Positions 25,438 through 34,280 are shown, numbered from the stretch's first letter. The stretch: 64,000 nucleotides of DNA from Amycolatopsis echigonensis (GCF_014174495.1 NZ_JACJHR010000019.1:1-64000); one strand, 5' to 3'. The notes: generated by a model from the sequence alone, not told the origin. A program made the numbers and translations.

Positions 25438-25467
25438 TTGAAGGCACCGTCGCGTTGCCCGTATAAG
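25438..25467 (+). promoter_or_regulatory. promoter of leaderless tetR
   Basis: TTGAAG (25438-25443) and TATAAG (25462-25467) are separated by 18 bases. Transcription would start at about 25474, exactly the A of the TetR ATG, and no ribosome-binding site exists. Confidence 0.7.
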
Positions 25468-25473
25468 TTGCTG

Positions 25474-26148
25474 ATGGACCTCGACGGTTGGGAAGGTTCG
25501 CCACCTCCGTCGCTGGCGAACCCGGCTTTGCTGCGCGAACCCCCGGCGACCGAACGCGGAGTGCGCACGCGCGCGAGCTTGATCGCGGCGGCGCGGGCGG
25601 TGTTCGAGCGCGTCGGCTATCTCGACGCGCGGCTCGCGGACATCACCGCCGAGGCGAAGTGCTCGACCGGCACGTTCTACCTGTATTTCAAGAACAAGGA
25701 GGAGATCTTCGCGGCGGTGCTGGCGGTCGCGGAGGAGGAGATGCGGCACCCGGGCATGGGACGGGTGGCCGACACCGGCGATCCGTACGCCGTGCTGGCG
25801 GCCAGCAACCGGGCCTACCTGGAAACCTATCGCCGCAACGCCAAGCTGATGGCGCTGCTCGACCAGGTCGCCAACATCGACCCGGCCTTCCAGCGGCTGC
25901 GCCGCCGGCGAGCGCAGGCGTTCATCGACCGCAACGCGCGGGGGATCGCCGACCTGCAGAAGCGCGGCCTCGCGGATCCGGACCTCGACCCGGAGCTGAC
26001 CTCCCGCGCGCTGTCCATGATGGTCAGCCGCGTCGCCTTCAGCACGCTCGCGCTGGACGAGGGCGGGCCGCCCGATTTCGACCATCTCGTCGACACTCTC
26101 ACCCGCATCTGGGCCAACGCGCTGCGCTTTCCGGACCATCGCGGGTAA
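25474..26148 (+). CDS. TetR family regulator, leaderless
   Basis: 224-aa TetR repressor with helix-turn-helix LADITAEAKCSTGTFYLYFKNKEEIFAAVL (about 53-82) and a long C-terminal domain of the KstR/FadR-like actinobacterial type. Translation apparently starts at the transcript 5' end (promoter at 25438-25467). It is followed by two palindromes (26188-26201 and 26235-26252) in front of the MFS gene, which it probably represses. Confidence 0.9.
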   Translation: MDLDGWEGSPPPSLANPALLREPPATERGVRTRASLIAAARAVFERVGYLDARLADITAEAKCSTGTFYLYFKNKEEIFAAVLAVAEEEMRHPGMGRVADTGDPYAVLAASNRAYLETYRRNAKLMALLDQVANIDPAFQRLRRRRAQAFIDRNARGIADLQKRGLADPDLDPELTSRALSMMVSRVAFSTLALDEGGPPDFDHLVDTLTRIWANALRFPDHRG

Positions 26149-26186
26149 CGCTTCGAAGTCCGGCACGGGCCTGCGCCGCCGGTCCA

Positions 26187-26252
26187 TTGACACTCGTGTC
26201 AGCGTGTCGCACACTTGCACCCGCTCGCCGACCTGAACCTGACGTCAGGTTC
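26187..26252 (+). promoter_or_regulatory. promoter with two palindromic operators before the MFS gene
   Basis: TTGACA (26187-26192) and CACACT (26210-26215) are 17 bases apart. TGACAC-TC-GTGTCA (26188-26201) overlaps the -35 box, and a perfect 18-bp palindrome with half-site GAACCTGAC (26235-26252) lies just after the start point. Both positions would block transcription; the larger palindrome is a typical TetR operator. Confidence 0.7.
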
Positions 26253-26342
26253 GAATGCCGCAGCCGGCAGCGGCGCTCATCGAGGAGGCTCGGCAGCGTT
26301 CGTCCACCGCGAAAACCCCTTCAGTGCACAAAGGAGTGGCTG

Positions 26343-27716
26343 ATGACCGCATCACCGGTGGGGCCGGACGGGGCGCGCAACGGGCCCGTTCCGCACGGCC
26401 GAATGCCGCGGAAACTGCTTGCTGCCGGCCTCGTCGGCAGTTCGATCGAGTGGTACGACTTCTTCCTGTACGGCACGGCCGCGGCGCTGGTGTTCGGGAA
26501 GGTGTTCTTCCCGTACAGCTCGCCCCTGATCGGCACGCTGCTGTCGTTCAGCACGTTCTGGGCCGGCTTCGTCGCCCGCCCGATCGGCGGCGCGCTCGCC
26601 GGTCACTTCGGCGACCGCTACGGCCGCAAACCGGTCGTCGTCACGTCGCTGTTCGGCATGGGGCTCGGGACCTTCCTGATCGGCTGTCTGCCCGGCGCCT
26701 CGTCGATCGGGGTGTTCGCGCCGATCCTGCTCGTCGTGCTGCGGTTCGTCCAAGGTGTGGCGTGCGGCGGCCAGTGGGGCGGCATCGTCTTGCTGCTGAC
26801 CGAATCGGCCGGCCCGAAGCGGCGCGGATTCGCCGGCACGTTCGGGCAGATGGGCGTCCCGTTCGGTGTCATCCTCGGCAACGTCGCGTTCCTGCTGGCG
26901 ACCGCGTCGACCTCGCCCGCGGCCTTCCTGAGCTGGGGCTGGCGGGTCCCGTTCTTCTTCAGCGCGGTGCTGTTCCCGGTGGTGCTCTACATCCAGGCGA
27001 AGGTCGAGGAAAGCCCGGAGTTCCGCCAGCTGCGGCACGCCGCCGACCGGAAGGCAGGCAAGACCGTGCGGGCTCCGCTGGGCGAGGCGATCCGCCGCCA
27101 TTGGGGCAAAATCCTGCTCGGCTGCGGTCTGCTCGCCGCGACGAACGTGCTGTTCTACATCAGCATCGCCGGGGTGCTCAGCTACGCGACGGTGAAACTC
27201 CACATGCAGCAAAGCTCGCTGCTGACGGCGTCGCTGTTCAGTTCCCTGATCACGGTCGGCGCGACCCTGGCCGGCGGCGCGCTGTCCGACCGCTTCGGCC
27301 GCCGCCCGATGGTCATGGCCGGCGCGGCCGGCGTGATGCTGTGGGCGTTCCCGTACTTCATGCTGGTCAACACCGGGACCATCGCGGGTTTCCTGGTCGC
27401 GGTGACCGTGGGCGGCATCTTCCAGTCGGCGATCTACGGCCCGCTGGCCGCGTTCCTCGGCGAAATGTTCGCGCCGAACATCCGCTTCTCGGGCGCCTCG
27501 CTGGCCTACCAGCTGGCGGCGATCATCTGGAGCGGCGGGACGCCGTTCATCATGACGGCTTTCATCGCGTCGACCGGCACGACCACGTTGGTCGCGGTGT
27601 TCGTCGCGGCGACCGGGCTGGTGACGTTCCTGTGCGCCTGGGCATTGCGGGAAACCAACCCGGCGTCCGTCCGGAACGATCCGGCGATGGTGCCGGGGGT
27701 GCAGTTGCCCGCTTGA
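26343..27716 (+). CDS. MFS transporter, metabolite:H+ symporter (MHS) type
   Basis: 457-aa integral membrane protein with 12 predicted helices. Family marks are GSSIEWYDFFLYGTAAALVF at the first helix, RPIGGALAGHFGDRYGRKPVV (the loop 2-3 signature) and a second signature ALSDRFGRRPMV in the second half. MHS proteins import dicarboxylates, aromatic acids, betaines or similar compounds. AAAGGAG precedes ATG 26343. It is probably controlled by the adjacent TetR. No catabolic gene is attached, so the substrate is unknown. Confidence 0.9.
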   Translation: MTASPVGPDGARNGPVPHGRMPRKLLAAGLVGSSIEWYDFFLYGTAAALVFGKVFFPYSSPLIGTLLSFSTFWAGFVARPIGGALAGHFGDRYGRKPVVVTSLFGMGLGTFLIGCLPGASSIGVFAPILLVVLRFVQGVACGGQWGGIVLLLTESAGPKRRGFAGTFGQMGVPFGVILGNVAFLLATASTSPAAFLSWGWRVPFFFSAVLFPVVLYIQAKVEESPEFRQLRHAADRKAGKTVRAPLGEAIRRHWGKILLGCGLLAATNVLFYISIAGVLSYATVKLHMQQSSLLTASLFSSLITVGATLAGGALSDRFGRRPMVMAGAAGVMLWAFPYFMLVNTGTIAGFLVAVTVGGIFQSAIYGPLAAFLGEMFAPNIRFSGASLAYQLAAIIWSGGTPFIMTAFIASTGTTTLVAVFVAATGLVTFLCAWALRETNPASVRNDPAMVPGVQLPA

Positions 27717-27967
27717 CCGGTGGCTGCGCTCCGACGTTCGCCGGTGACGCCGAATTCCCCGGTGTCACCGGCTTCGCCGCCGTGAGGTCCGGTGGGAACG
27801 CCCAGTTCGACCGCGCCAGCCACCCGCACTACAGCTGCGTCTGACACTCGCCGATTTTCGCGCCGTGGCCCCAATCCCGCTGCGGCCACCGGCCCTGCTG
27901 GCCACGGACCGGAGGATGCGGAAGTAATCCAGCGGCGCGCGTGGCGTCGCTTCAGTAGGTTCTGCGG

Positions 27968-28966
27968 ATGCGGCAATTCGCGGAAATCGAAGACCTGGCG
28001 GGGATTGTGCGTGACGCACTGGGAGCGGGATGCCGCGTAGTCACGGTGGACCGGTTGCGCGGAGGGAGCAAGAAGGGGGTGTACCGGGTCCGCCTTGGCG
28101 GAACGAGCACAGCCAGCGTGATCGTCTACAGCTGGGCCGAAGCGGAGAACTTCTGGCCAGGCGCGCGAGAAGCCGACCCGGCTGACCCGTTCGCGCCCGC
28201 CTCCGGGTTGGCCCCGTTCTTGGCCGCGCAGCGCAGCTTGGACAGACTCGGGGCACGGGTTCCGCGGGTACACCTCGCGGATGACAGCCGGTCCCGCTAT
28301 CCGGCGGACGTCGCCGTGGTCGAGGACGTCTCCGGCGGCACGCTTGAAGCACTCTTCGAAACCGATCCCGCGCGCGCCGCGAAAGCCCTGGGCGACCTTG
28401 CCGAGACGCTTGAGGTGATGCACGGACACCAAGGCCAGCACTACGGCCGGGTAGATCTGCTGGAACGGAACGGACCCGTGTCTGAGGTCTCGTGCGAGCG
28501 ACGGGTTCTCGACCGCGCCCTGCGGGACCTTGAGGAGGCAGCCCGGCGCGACGGGCGCATCGCGGCCGCTGGTGCCGCATTGCGCGACCGTCTGCGGGAA
28601 CTGGCCGAGCGGGTGAGCCCGCGCACGGAATACGGACTTGTCCACGGAGAACTCGGACCCGACCACGTCCTGGTCGATGCCGACGGGCAACCCGTCCTGA
28701 TCGACATCGAGGGCTTGATGTACTTCGACGTCGAGTGGGAACACGTCTTCCTCCAGCTCCGCTTCGGCGAGCGGTACCCCGCGCTGGTCCGGCCTGGTCT
28801 CGATCCGCGGCGGCTCGACTTCTACATGCTCGCGATGCGTCTGTCGCTGGTGGCCGGTCCGCTGCGGCTCCTCGACGGAGACTTCCCTGACCGGGCGTTC
28901 ATGCAGGGGATCGCGGAGCACAACACGAAAGAAGCGCTGGCGCTCCTTCCGCTGCGGCAGCCGTGA
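27968..28966 (+). CDS. aminoglycoside phosphotransferase-like kinase
   Basis: 332-aa protein of the APH/choline-kinase fold. The catalytic loop reads LVHGELGPDHVLVD, where the usual HGDxxxxN is HGExxxxH, and the metal-binding DFD/DxE is present as LIDIEG. The nucleotide-binding Lys region is poorly conserved. These substitutions occur as a set, so it may be a distinct subfamily with altered or lost kinase activity. It stands alone between the MFS gene and the anti-sigma set. Antibiotic resistance should not be assumed. Confidence 0.75.
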   Translation: MRQFAEIEDLAGIVRDALGAGCRVVTVDRLRGGSKKGVYRVRLGGTSTASVIVYSWAEAENFWPGAREADPADPFAPASGLAPFLAAQRSLDRLGARVPRVHLADDSRSRYPADVAVVEDVSGGTLEALFETDPARAAKALGDLAETLEVMHGHQGQHYGRVDLLERNGPVSEVSCERRVLDRALRDLEEAARRDGRIAAAGAALRDRLRELAERVSPRTEYGLVHGELGPDHVLVDADGQPVLIDIEGLMYFDVEWEHVFLQLRFGERYPALVRPGLDPRRLDFYMLAMRLSLVAGPLRLLDGDFPDRAFMQGIAEHNTKEALALLPLRQP

Positions 28967-29063
28967 CGAACACGTCAGTTTGCTGCGAGCCACTCTCGGG
29001 TATCTCCGCCGCATGCCCGGGTAACGGAGGCTCTCGTGCCTGACATGTGAGGTTGTTCCGCTG

Positions 29064-29537
29064 ATGTCGCTTGATCCGCAGCCGCCGGTCCGTTTCGAGC
29101 AGCCCTGCGAAGTGATGTGCGATCTGGACGGCGCGTCCTTTCGCGAGGTCCGCAGACTGGTGCGCGATATGCTCGCGGGTCGCGATGATCTCACCGCCGA
29201 CGACGCGGTGCTGGTGTCGGACGAGCTGGTCAGCAATGCGCACCGGCATGGCGCCTCGCCCCGGTATTGCCGGATCGCACTGCTCGAGAGCGGACAGCGG
29301 CTGCGGATCGAGGTGGACGACGCGTCGCCGTGGCCGCCGCGGAAGCGGACGCCGGATCACACCGGGGGACGCGGGCTGGTGCTGGTCGATCAGCTCACCG
29401 ATCGATGGGGCGTTCAGCAGCATCGAAAGTCCAAGACCGTCTGGGCCGAGTTCGTCCTGAACCGGCCCGCCGGCAGCGGCAAGGCTCCGCACTTGACTCT
29501 CTCGCCTGGCGACCCGCACCCGCCTTTGCCGGGCTGA
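29064..29537 (+). CDS. RsbW-like serine kinase / anti-sigma factor ATPase
   Basis: 157-aa GHKL ATPase of the RsbW/HATPase_c_2 type found in actinomycete partner-switching. The N-box is DELVSNAHRHG (about 54-64) and the G-box TGGRGLVLVDQLTDRWGV (about 100-117). Such proteins bind a sigma factor or phosphorylate an anti-anti-sigma (STAS) protein. A STAS gene follows 47 bases later on the same strand, and another lies convergent, so the three likely form one switch. No sigma factor is encoded nearby. Confidence 0.87.
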   Translation: MSLDPQPPVRFEQPCEVMCDLDGASFREVRRLVRDMLAGRDDLTADDAVLVSDELVSNAHRHGASPRYCRIALLESGQRLRIEVDDASPWPPRKRTPDHTGGRGLVLVDQLTDRWGVQQHRKSKTVWAEFVLNRPAGSGKAPHLTLSPGDPHPPLPG

Positions 29538-29584
29538 GGCCGCCGGACCGGCGAGTCCGGGCGTTGGCCGCTACCGTACGGAGA

Positions 29585-29968
29585 GTGAGCCCTTCCGAAC
29601 CCGCGCCGCACCCCGCGGAACTGCGGATCGCCCAGCGTGTCGCGGGAAGCATCCCGGTCGTCGTCGCGGTCGGCGAGATCGACGCGGACACCGCGCCCCT
29701 GCTCGCAGATGCGGTGAAATCCACGCTGGACCGGGCAGCCGGGCAGCCGTGCGTCCTCGATCTGACCGGCGTCGATTTCCTCAACTCCGCCGGGCTGACC
29801 GCGTTGGTCGACGCCACCCGGCACGGCCGCGCCCGACGGGAACCGCTGCGGATCGTGGTCGACGCCAACCGCCCGGTGATCCGGCCCATCCAGGTCACCG
29901 GCCTCGACGACGTCCTGGCGCTGTATCACACCGTCGAGGAAGCGCTCAACGCCCGCAGCGAGCGCTAG
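29585..29968 (+). CDS. STAS-domain anti-anti-sigma factor
   Basis: 127-aa SpoIIAA-like STAS protein. The phosphoacceptor region is DLTGVDFLNSAGLTALVDA, with Ser before the AGL. It starts with a GTG at 29585; no strong ribosome site is seen. It probably partners the upstream RsbW-like ATPase. Its TAG stop overlaps the stop of the convergent STAS gene in the tetranucleotide CTAG (29965-29968). Confidence 0.85.
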   Translation: MSPSEPAPHPAELRIAQRVAGSIPVVVAVGEIDADTAPLLADAVKSTLDRAAGQPCVLDLTGVDFLNSAGLTALVDATRHGRARREPLRIVVDANRPVIRPIQVTGLDDVLALYHTVEEALNARSER

Positions 29969-30372
29969 CTCAGCTGGCTGATCGCGTCGGGCACCGTCGC
30001 GAACACGGCGAACGACTGCTCGGCCCGGGTCAGGCTCAACACCCGCGCGGCAGGGCAGTTCGAGGCGACCACAGCGAAGTGGCGTCGTGCGGCGCGTGCG
30101 TGTCCGGAGGCCCGGATCAGCGCGGAGACACCGGCCACCGAGAAGAAACCGACCTGGTCCAGGTCCACGATCATGTTCTGCGGCGCGGCGGCGGCCAGGT
30201 GGTGTTCGAGCACCGGCAGGGTGGACAGGTCAACGTCACCCGCCACGGTCAGCACCACCAGATTACCGGTGTGATCGACCCGCCGGACGACGCGCAGCAG
30301 CGCCGGTGCGCGGTGGCGGGCCTTCCCGTGCGCGGCGAGCTCGCTGGTGCCGTGTCGGTGGCGAGAAACCAT
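29965..30372 (-). CDS. STAS-domain anti-anti-sigma factor
   Basis: 135-aa STAS protein: NLVVLTVAGDVDLSTLPVLEHHL, then VDLDQVGFFSVAGVSALIRA with the Ser phosphoacceptor. The N-terminal 25 residues are basic and His-rich. ATG 30372 is the nearest start to the domain; a longer frame reaches 30492 but codes for low-complexity sequence. It is convergent with the other STAS gene, sharing the CTAG stop overlap. Confidence 0.82.
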   Translation of the reverse strand: MVSRHRHGTSELAAHGKARHRAPALLRVVRRVDHTGNLVVLTVAGDVDLSTLPVLEHHLAAAAPQNMIVDLDQVGFFSVAGVSALIRASGHARAARRHFAVVASNCPAARVLSLTRAEQSFAVFATVPDAISQLS

Positions 30373-30634
30373 CACTGCGCTCCTGGGCACATGGCCGGAA
30401 TGGCCGCTCGGCGCACAACCGGTTACGTGACCCGTGCGGAGACCTCCGGCAGTGGAGGTTGAGCCGTGCAGGTTTGGTCGCAACCGGCACATGCGGACAG
30501 TACACCTGCGAACACTGACAGTAGAAGCCGTAATGCCGATGGCACCGTTTCACCACCGGATCGAGTTCCCGTCGCGCGAGTTGCTCGACCGGCAGAAATT
30601 CGAAGCGTTCGCGCACGGGTGGACACAGGGTCGT

Positions 30635-31561
30635 TTATCCGCGCCGGTACACAGCGGTGCTGAGATACTTCAGCCCGGAATCCACCAGCAAGGTCGCGAT
30701 CCTCGCGCTCGGGCCAAGGCGCTGGCCGACCTGGATGGCGGCGAGCACGTTCGCGCCGGACGAGGTCCCTGCGAACAGACCCTCCTGGCGGGCCAGTCGC
30801 CTGGCCATGTCCTCGGCGTCGGCGGTGGCGATCGAGACGATCTCGTCCGGCAGGTCCGGGTCCCACATCGGCGGGACGTAACCGATCCCGATGCCCTCGA
30901 TGCGGTGCGCGCCCGGCTGCCCGCCGGAGAGCACGGCGGACTCGGCTGGTTCGACCGCGACCACTCGCAGCGCGGGATTGCGGCGCTTGAGCGGGGCCGC
31001 GGCGCCGCGCAGTGAGGCCGTTGTCCCGATCGACTGGACGAACACGTCGACCCGTCCCGCGGTCTGTGTCCAGATCTCCTCGCCCAGCGGGTGGTAGCCG
31101 GCGATGCTGTCGGTGTTGGTGAGCTGGTCGGTCCAGTAGGTGTGCGGCTGCCGGCTGAACTGCTCAGCCTCGTCGATCATGGCGAGAATGAGGGCCTTGG
31201 TGATCATTCCCCGGTCGCTCGGGAGGACGGTGAGTTCGGCTCCGAGCGCCGCCATCTGGACCAGTTTGTCCTCGCTGAACGCGTCCGAGGTGACAATCCG
31301 CAGGCGATATCCCTTCGCCGTGCAGACAAGCGCCAGGGAGGCGCCGGTGCTGCCGCCCGTGTACTCGACGACCGTGTCGCCGGGCCGCAGCCGCCCGTCG
31401 TCCTCTGCTCTGGCGATCATCGCCCGCGCCATCCGGTCCTTCATGCTGCCGGTCGGATTCTGTCCTTCGACCTTGACGAAGATCTCCGCGCATCCCTCGG
31501 GCACGACCTTGTTCAGCCGCACCAACGGGGTGTTTCCAATTGCTGTCGTCACGTCGCTCAT
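30635..31561 (-). CDS. cysteine synthase/cystathionine beta-synthase-like PLP enzyme
   Basis: 308-aa fold-type II PLP enzyme. The Schiff-base Lys lies in NPTGSMKDRMA (usually SxKDR), and the substrate/phosphate loops read YTGGSTGASLA (usually TSGNTG), SIGTTASLRG (usually GTGGT) and GTSSGAN. The changed substrate loop suggests an amino acid substrate other than plain O-acetylserine. ATG 31561 was chosen; 31573 is equally possible. It is divergent from an HxlR regulator with a palindrome between the two genes. Confidence 0.85.
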   Translation of the reverse strand: MSDVTTAIGNTPLVRLNKVVPEGCAEIFVKVEGQNPTGSMKDRMARAMIARAEDDGRLRPGDTVVEYTGGSTGASLALVCTAKGYRLRIVTSDAFSEDKLVQMAALGAELTVLPSDRGMITKALILAMIDEAEQFSRQPHTYWTDQLTNTDSIAGYHPLGEEIWTQTAGRVDVFVQSIGTTASLRGAAAPLKRRNPALRVVAVEPAESAVLSGGQPGAHRIEGIGIGYVPPMWDPDLPDEIVSIATADAEDMARRLARQEGLFAGTSSGANVLAAIQVGQRLGPSARIATLLVDSGLKYLSTAVYRRG

Positions 31562-31597
31562 GGATGTGATCATCAGCTGGACACGACCGGAGCGGTA

Positions 31598-31612
31598 GTT
31601 CAACATTTGAAC
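31598..31612. promoter_or_regulatory. operator-like palindrome between cysK-like and hxlR-type genes
   Basis: GTTCAA-CAT-TTGAAC, a perfect 6-bp inverted repeat ending 1 base before the HxlR start codon. It would allow the regulator to repress itself and the divergent PLP enzyme. Confidence 0.6.
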
Positions 31613-31613
31613 C

Positions 31614-32288
31614 ATGACGGGGTATGGGCAGTTCTGCGCGGTGGCGCGGGCCCTGGACGTGCTGGGCGAGCGCTGGGCGTTGCTGATCGTGCGGGAGTTG
31701 CTGCTCGGCGCGTCCACCTTCACCGAGATCCGCCGGGGCCTGCCCCGCATTCCGCGGGCGACGTTGTCCGCACGGTTGCGGGCCCTGCGCGCCGCGGGTG
31801 TCGTGGACGACTCCTACGGGTTGACCGACGCCGGCGTCGCGCTGGCCCCGGTGGTGCGGGAACTGGCCCGATGGGCGGTGGCCACCGAGAGCGCGGCGTT
31901 GACCGAGGACGACTTGGACACCGCCGCCCTGACTTGGGACATCCAGCGTCGGATCAACGTCGAAGCCCTCCCGGAACAGACCGTCGTGGTCGCCATCGAC
32001 TTCACCGACCGGGACGAGAAGTACTGGCTGCACCTGTCGCGGACCGGGGTGAACCTGTGCGGGCAGGACACCGGGGCAGCCGTCGACATCTGGCTGGCGG
32101 CCCCGGCCATGGCGGTGACCAGATGGTGGCTGGGCGAGCGGTCCTGGGCCGAGCTGCTGCGTCATCCGGACGTGCACATCGATGGCGACCTGCCCTTGCA
32201 ACGCCAGATGCACCGCTGGTTCACGCGTTACGTGTTCACCCCGGAAGCCCTGGAGACCTCCCGGAGTACAGGTACCGCTCATGGCTGA
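31614..32288 (+). CDS. HxlR family regulator with C-terminal SCP2-like domain
   Basis: 224-aa protein. Residues 1-100 form an HxlR winged helix (CAVARALDVLGERWALLIVRELLLG, PRATLSARLRALRAAGVV). The remaining 110 residues resemble the SCP2 sterol-carrier-type domain often fused to actinobacterial HxlR proteins and may bind a hydrophobic ligand. It faces the PLP enzyme over the palindrome 31598-31612. Its end overlaps the next gene by 8 bases. Confidence 0.85.
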   Translation: MTGYGQFCAVARALDVLGERWALLIVRELLLGASTFTEIRRGLPRIPRATLSARLRALRAAGVVDDSYGLTDAGVALAPVVRELARWAVATESAALTEDDLDTAALTWDIQRRINVEALPEQTVVVAIDFTDRDEKYWLHLSRTGVNLCGQDTGAAVDIWLAAPAMAVTRWWLGERSWAELLRHPDVHIDGDLPLQRQMHRWFTRYVFTPEALETSRSTGTAHG

Positions 32289-32790
32289 CCCGCCGCACCG
32301 TGATCCCTCCCGGATCGCCCATGCGGAGCTCGACGTTTTCGCCGACTACGGCAGCTTTTTCGTCCAGGACGACACGGCGCGGCCCGATCCCGACCGCGCG
32401 TTCCTCAAAGGACTGATGAACGACCTCGTCGCCGCCGACGACGGCGTGCTCGGCGTCGGCACCGCACGCCGCATGACGCTGCCCGTCGTCCTCGACGTCC
32501 GCGCCGAAGCACCCGGCGACGACCTCGGGGGATGGGACCACGTGACCGAAAGCGGGCTCCGCGTCGCCAGCGGCCGGATCCTGGTCTCCAAATTCGACTA
32601 CCGGCCAGCGGTTCCCCGCACCGCCGTCCCGTCCGGCGACTACACCGCCCGCGTCTACGCGAAAGGCTTCGACACCATCAGCGAAGACCGCGTGCAGGGC
32701 GAGGATCTCTACCGCGTGGTCCTTTGGCCTGGCCCCGTGCGCGAACCCTGGGTTCTCAAACGCTATGCGCACCTTCCGATGCCCGGCTGA
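32281..32790 (+). CDS. hypothetical protein co-transcribed with hxlR-type gene
   Basis: 169-aa soluble protein of unknown function. Features are an N-terminal LDVFADYGSFFVQDD, a central VVLDVRAEAP...GWDHVTESGL segment and SGDYTARVYAKGFD, which together suggest a beta-rich fold. There is no signal peptide or membrane segment. The ATG at 32281 lies inside the HxlR gene, so the two are translationally coupled. Confidence 0.7.
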   Translation: MADPPHRDPSRIAHAELDVFADYGSFFVQDDTARPDPDRAFLKGLMNDLVAADDGVLGVGTARRMTLPVVLDVRAEAPGDDLGGWDHVTESGLRVASGRILVSKFDYRPAVPRTAVPSGDYTARVYAKGFDTISEDRVQGEDLYRVVLWPGPVREPWVLKRYAHLPMPG

Positions 32791-33067
32791 GCGGTGCCGT
32801 GGACGCGCGCTACCGCCGGGTGCTCCCCGTTCGCGTACTGGAAATTCGGCCGCGAACCCTCACGAAAGCCTTGTCTGACTTGACCTTTCCGCGGGATCCG
32901 AGTTCGGGGCAGGTGGCGACGCCGCAGGAGTAGAGGGCAGTTGCTGGCCGGTCCGCAACCGTGAGGGGGAAGGTCGGGGCGACGACTCTTCGCTGTCCGG
33001 CAAGAGACGGCGGCGGTCTGCGCAGAGCGCGGGAGGCGGTTTCGAGGCGAATCGCTTGCGCTGTCCG

Positions 33068-33478
33068 TCATTCCGGTGTGCCGGGCATGGCCGAGGCGTC
33101 GAACGAGAGCAGTTCCCAGCTGTGGCCGTCCGGGTCGTCCACCGCGCGGTTGTAGAGCCAGCCCATGTCCTGCGGAGAGCGCGGCTCGGACCCGCCCGCT
33201 TTCAGGGCGGCGTCGGCCAGCCGGTCGACCTCCTCCTTTGATTCGGCGGGCAACGCGAGGATCGACTCGATCGCGCCGGAGGCGACGGGCCGCGAGGTGA
33301 ACTGGCTGAACTGCTCGTGCGTCATGATCTGCACGGTCACCGCCTCGCCGAGGGCGACCTGTGCGGAAGTCTCGTCGGTGAACTGCGGGTTGAGCACTCC
33401 GCCCAGCGCCACGTAGAACGCCGTGCTCGCGTCCAGGTCGGTGACCGGCAGGTTGACGTAGATCTGGGTGAAAACCAT
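33068..33478 (-). CDS. VOC family (glyoxalase/bleomycin-resistance fold) protein
   Basis: 136-aa vicinal-oxygen-chelate protein of the PhnB/YaeR-like branch: IYVNLPVTDLDASTAFYVALGG at the start and AVDDPDGHSWELLSFDAS at the end, with a Glu metal-ligand candidate in HSWE. It is downstream of an AraC regulator (46 bases) in the same direction, so the two may be co-transcribed. The preceding 32791-33067 gap holds no recognisable gene. Confidence 0.85.
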   Translation of the reverse strand: MVFTQIYVNLPVTDLDASTAFYVALGGVLNPQFTDETSAQVALGEAVTVQIMTHEQFSQFTSRPVASGAIESILALPAESKEEVDRLADAALKAGGSEPRSPQDMGWLYNRAVDDPDGHSWELLSFDASAMPGTPE

Positions 33479-33524
33479 TGGTGCTCCTCGGTTCTGGTAG
33501 CCGGGCCTTCCGGCTGTTTCGAAC

Positions 33525-34280
33525 CTACGGACCCACCTCGGCGTCGGTCTTGTACAGAAGCGACACGATCTCGCCGGCGGCGGGCTGCCGCAGCTGCGTC
33601 GCCGTCCGGCCGACGAACCGGGTCAGCGACCGCGCCAGGTGCGGCTGGTCGTGATACCCGGCCAGATGCACGACCTCGGTCGCGGCCACGCCCTGCCGCA
33701 GCAGCATGGTGGCCTGCCGCACGCGCTCGATCTGCCGGATCATGCCCTGCGTCAGGCCGGTGGCCGCGGCGACCCGGCGCTGCACCGAGCGCGGTGTGAC
33801 CGGCACCGGCCGCTCCCCGGCGACGACGTCGGTCACCAGCGGGTCGCGCACCAGCAACCCTGCCCGGACTAAGCGATCTACGAACGTCTCCGCGTTCTCG
33901 TAGGTGGGGATCTCCCACTCGCTGCCCTGCAGCACGAAGGAGCGCGGCGTCGTATAGGGGCTCGACACGCTGCCGTCCACAAGGCCGCGCACGGGCAGAT
34001 TCCGCAGGAAGGCGCCGTGGCGGAAGATCACGCCGAAGGTGCTGCCCAGCCCGCCGTCCAACGGAACCACGGTGGGCCGGGTTTCGGGACCGCGAACCGA
34101 AACGGCGGTCGCCCCGGCCGACGCCCACACCAGCAGCTCCCAGTTCGAGTTCACGACCGACACCATGCGCTCCGGCGCGAAGCCGCCATTCGGTGCCACC
34201 CGATACACGCCCTCGATATAGGGCGAGTCCGAAACGCGGTACTCGAGCCCCGGAATCTTCTCAACCCGGTTGAGCGGCAC
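33525..34280 (-). CDS. AraC family regulator
   Basis: 251-aa protein with a C-terminal AraC-type double helix-turn-helix (PRSVQRRVAAATGLTQGMIRQIERVRQATMLL..., AGYHDQPHLARSLTRFVGRTATQLRQ). The N-terminal domain is of the DUF6597-like actinobacterial type. The start is GTG 34280. Its probable target is the downstream VOC gene. Confidence 0.82.
   Translation of the reverse strand: MPLNRVEKIPGLEYRVSDSPYIEGVYRVAPNGGFAPERMVSVVNSNWELLVWASAGATAVSVRGPETRPTVVPLDGGLGSTFGVIFRHGAFLRNLPVRGLVDGSVSSPYTTPRSFVLQGSEWEIPTYENAETFVDRLVRAGLLVRDPLVTDVVAGERPVPVTPRSVQRRVAAATGLTQGMIRQIERVRQATMLLRQGVAATEVVHLAGYHDQPHLARSLTRFVGRTATQLRQPAAGEIVSLLYKTDAEVGP

Noticed and set aside
27863..27907. Possible terminator after the MHS transporter
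   Set aside because: Only an 8-bp stem around a loop of about 29 bases; too weak to call.
27968..28966. Aminoglycoside resistance gene
   Set aside because: The catalytic loop is altered and no resistance context exists; only the fold is supported.
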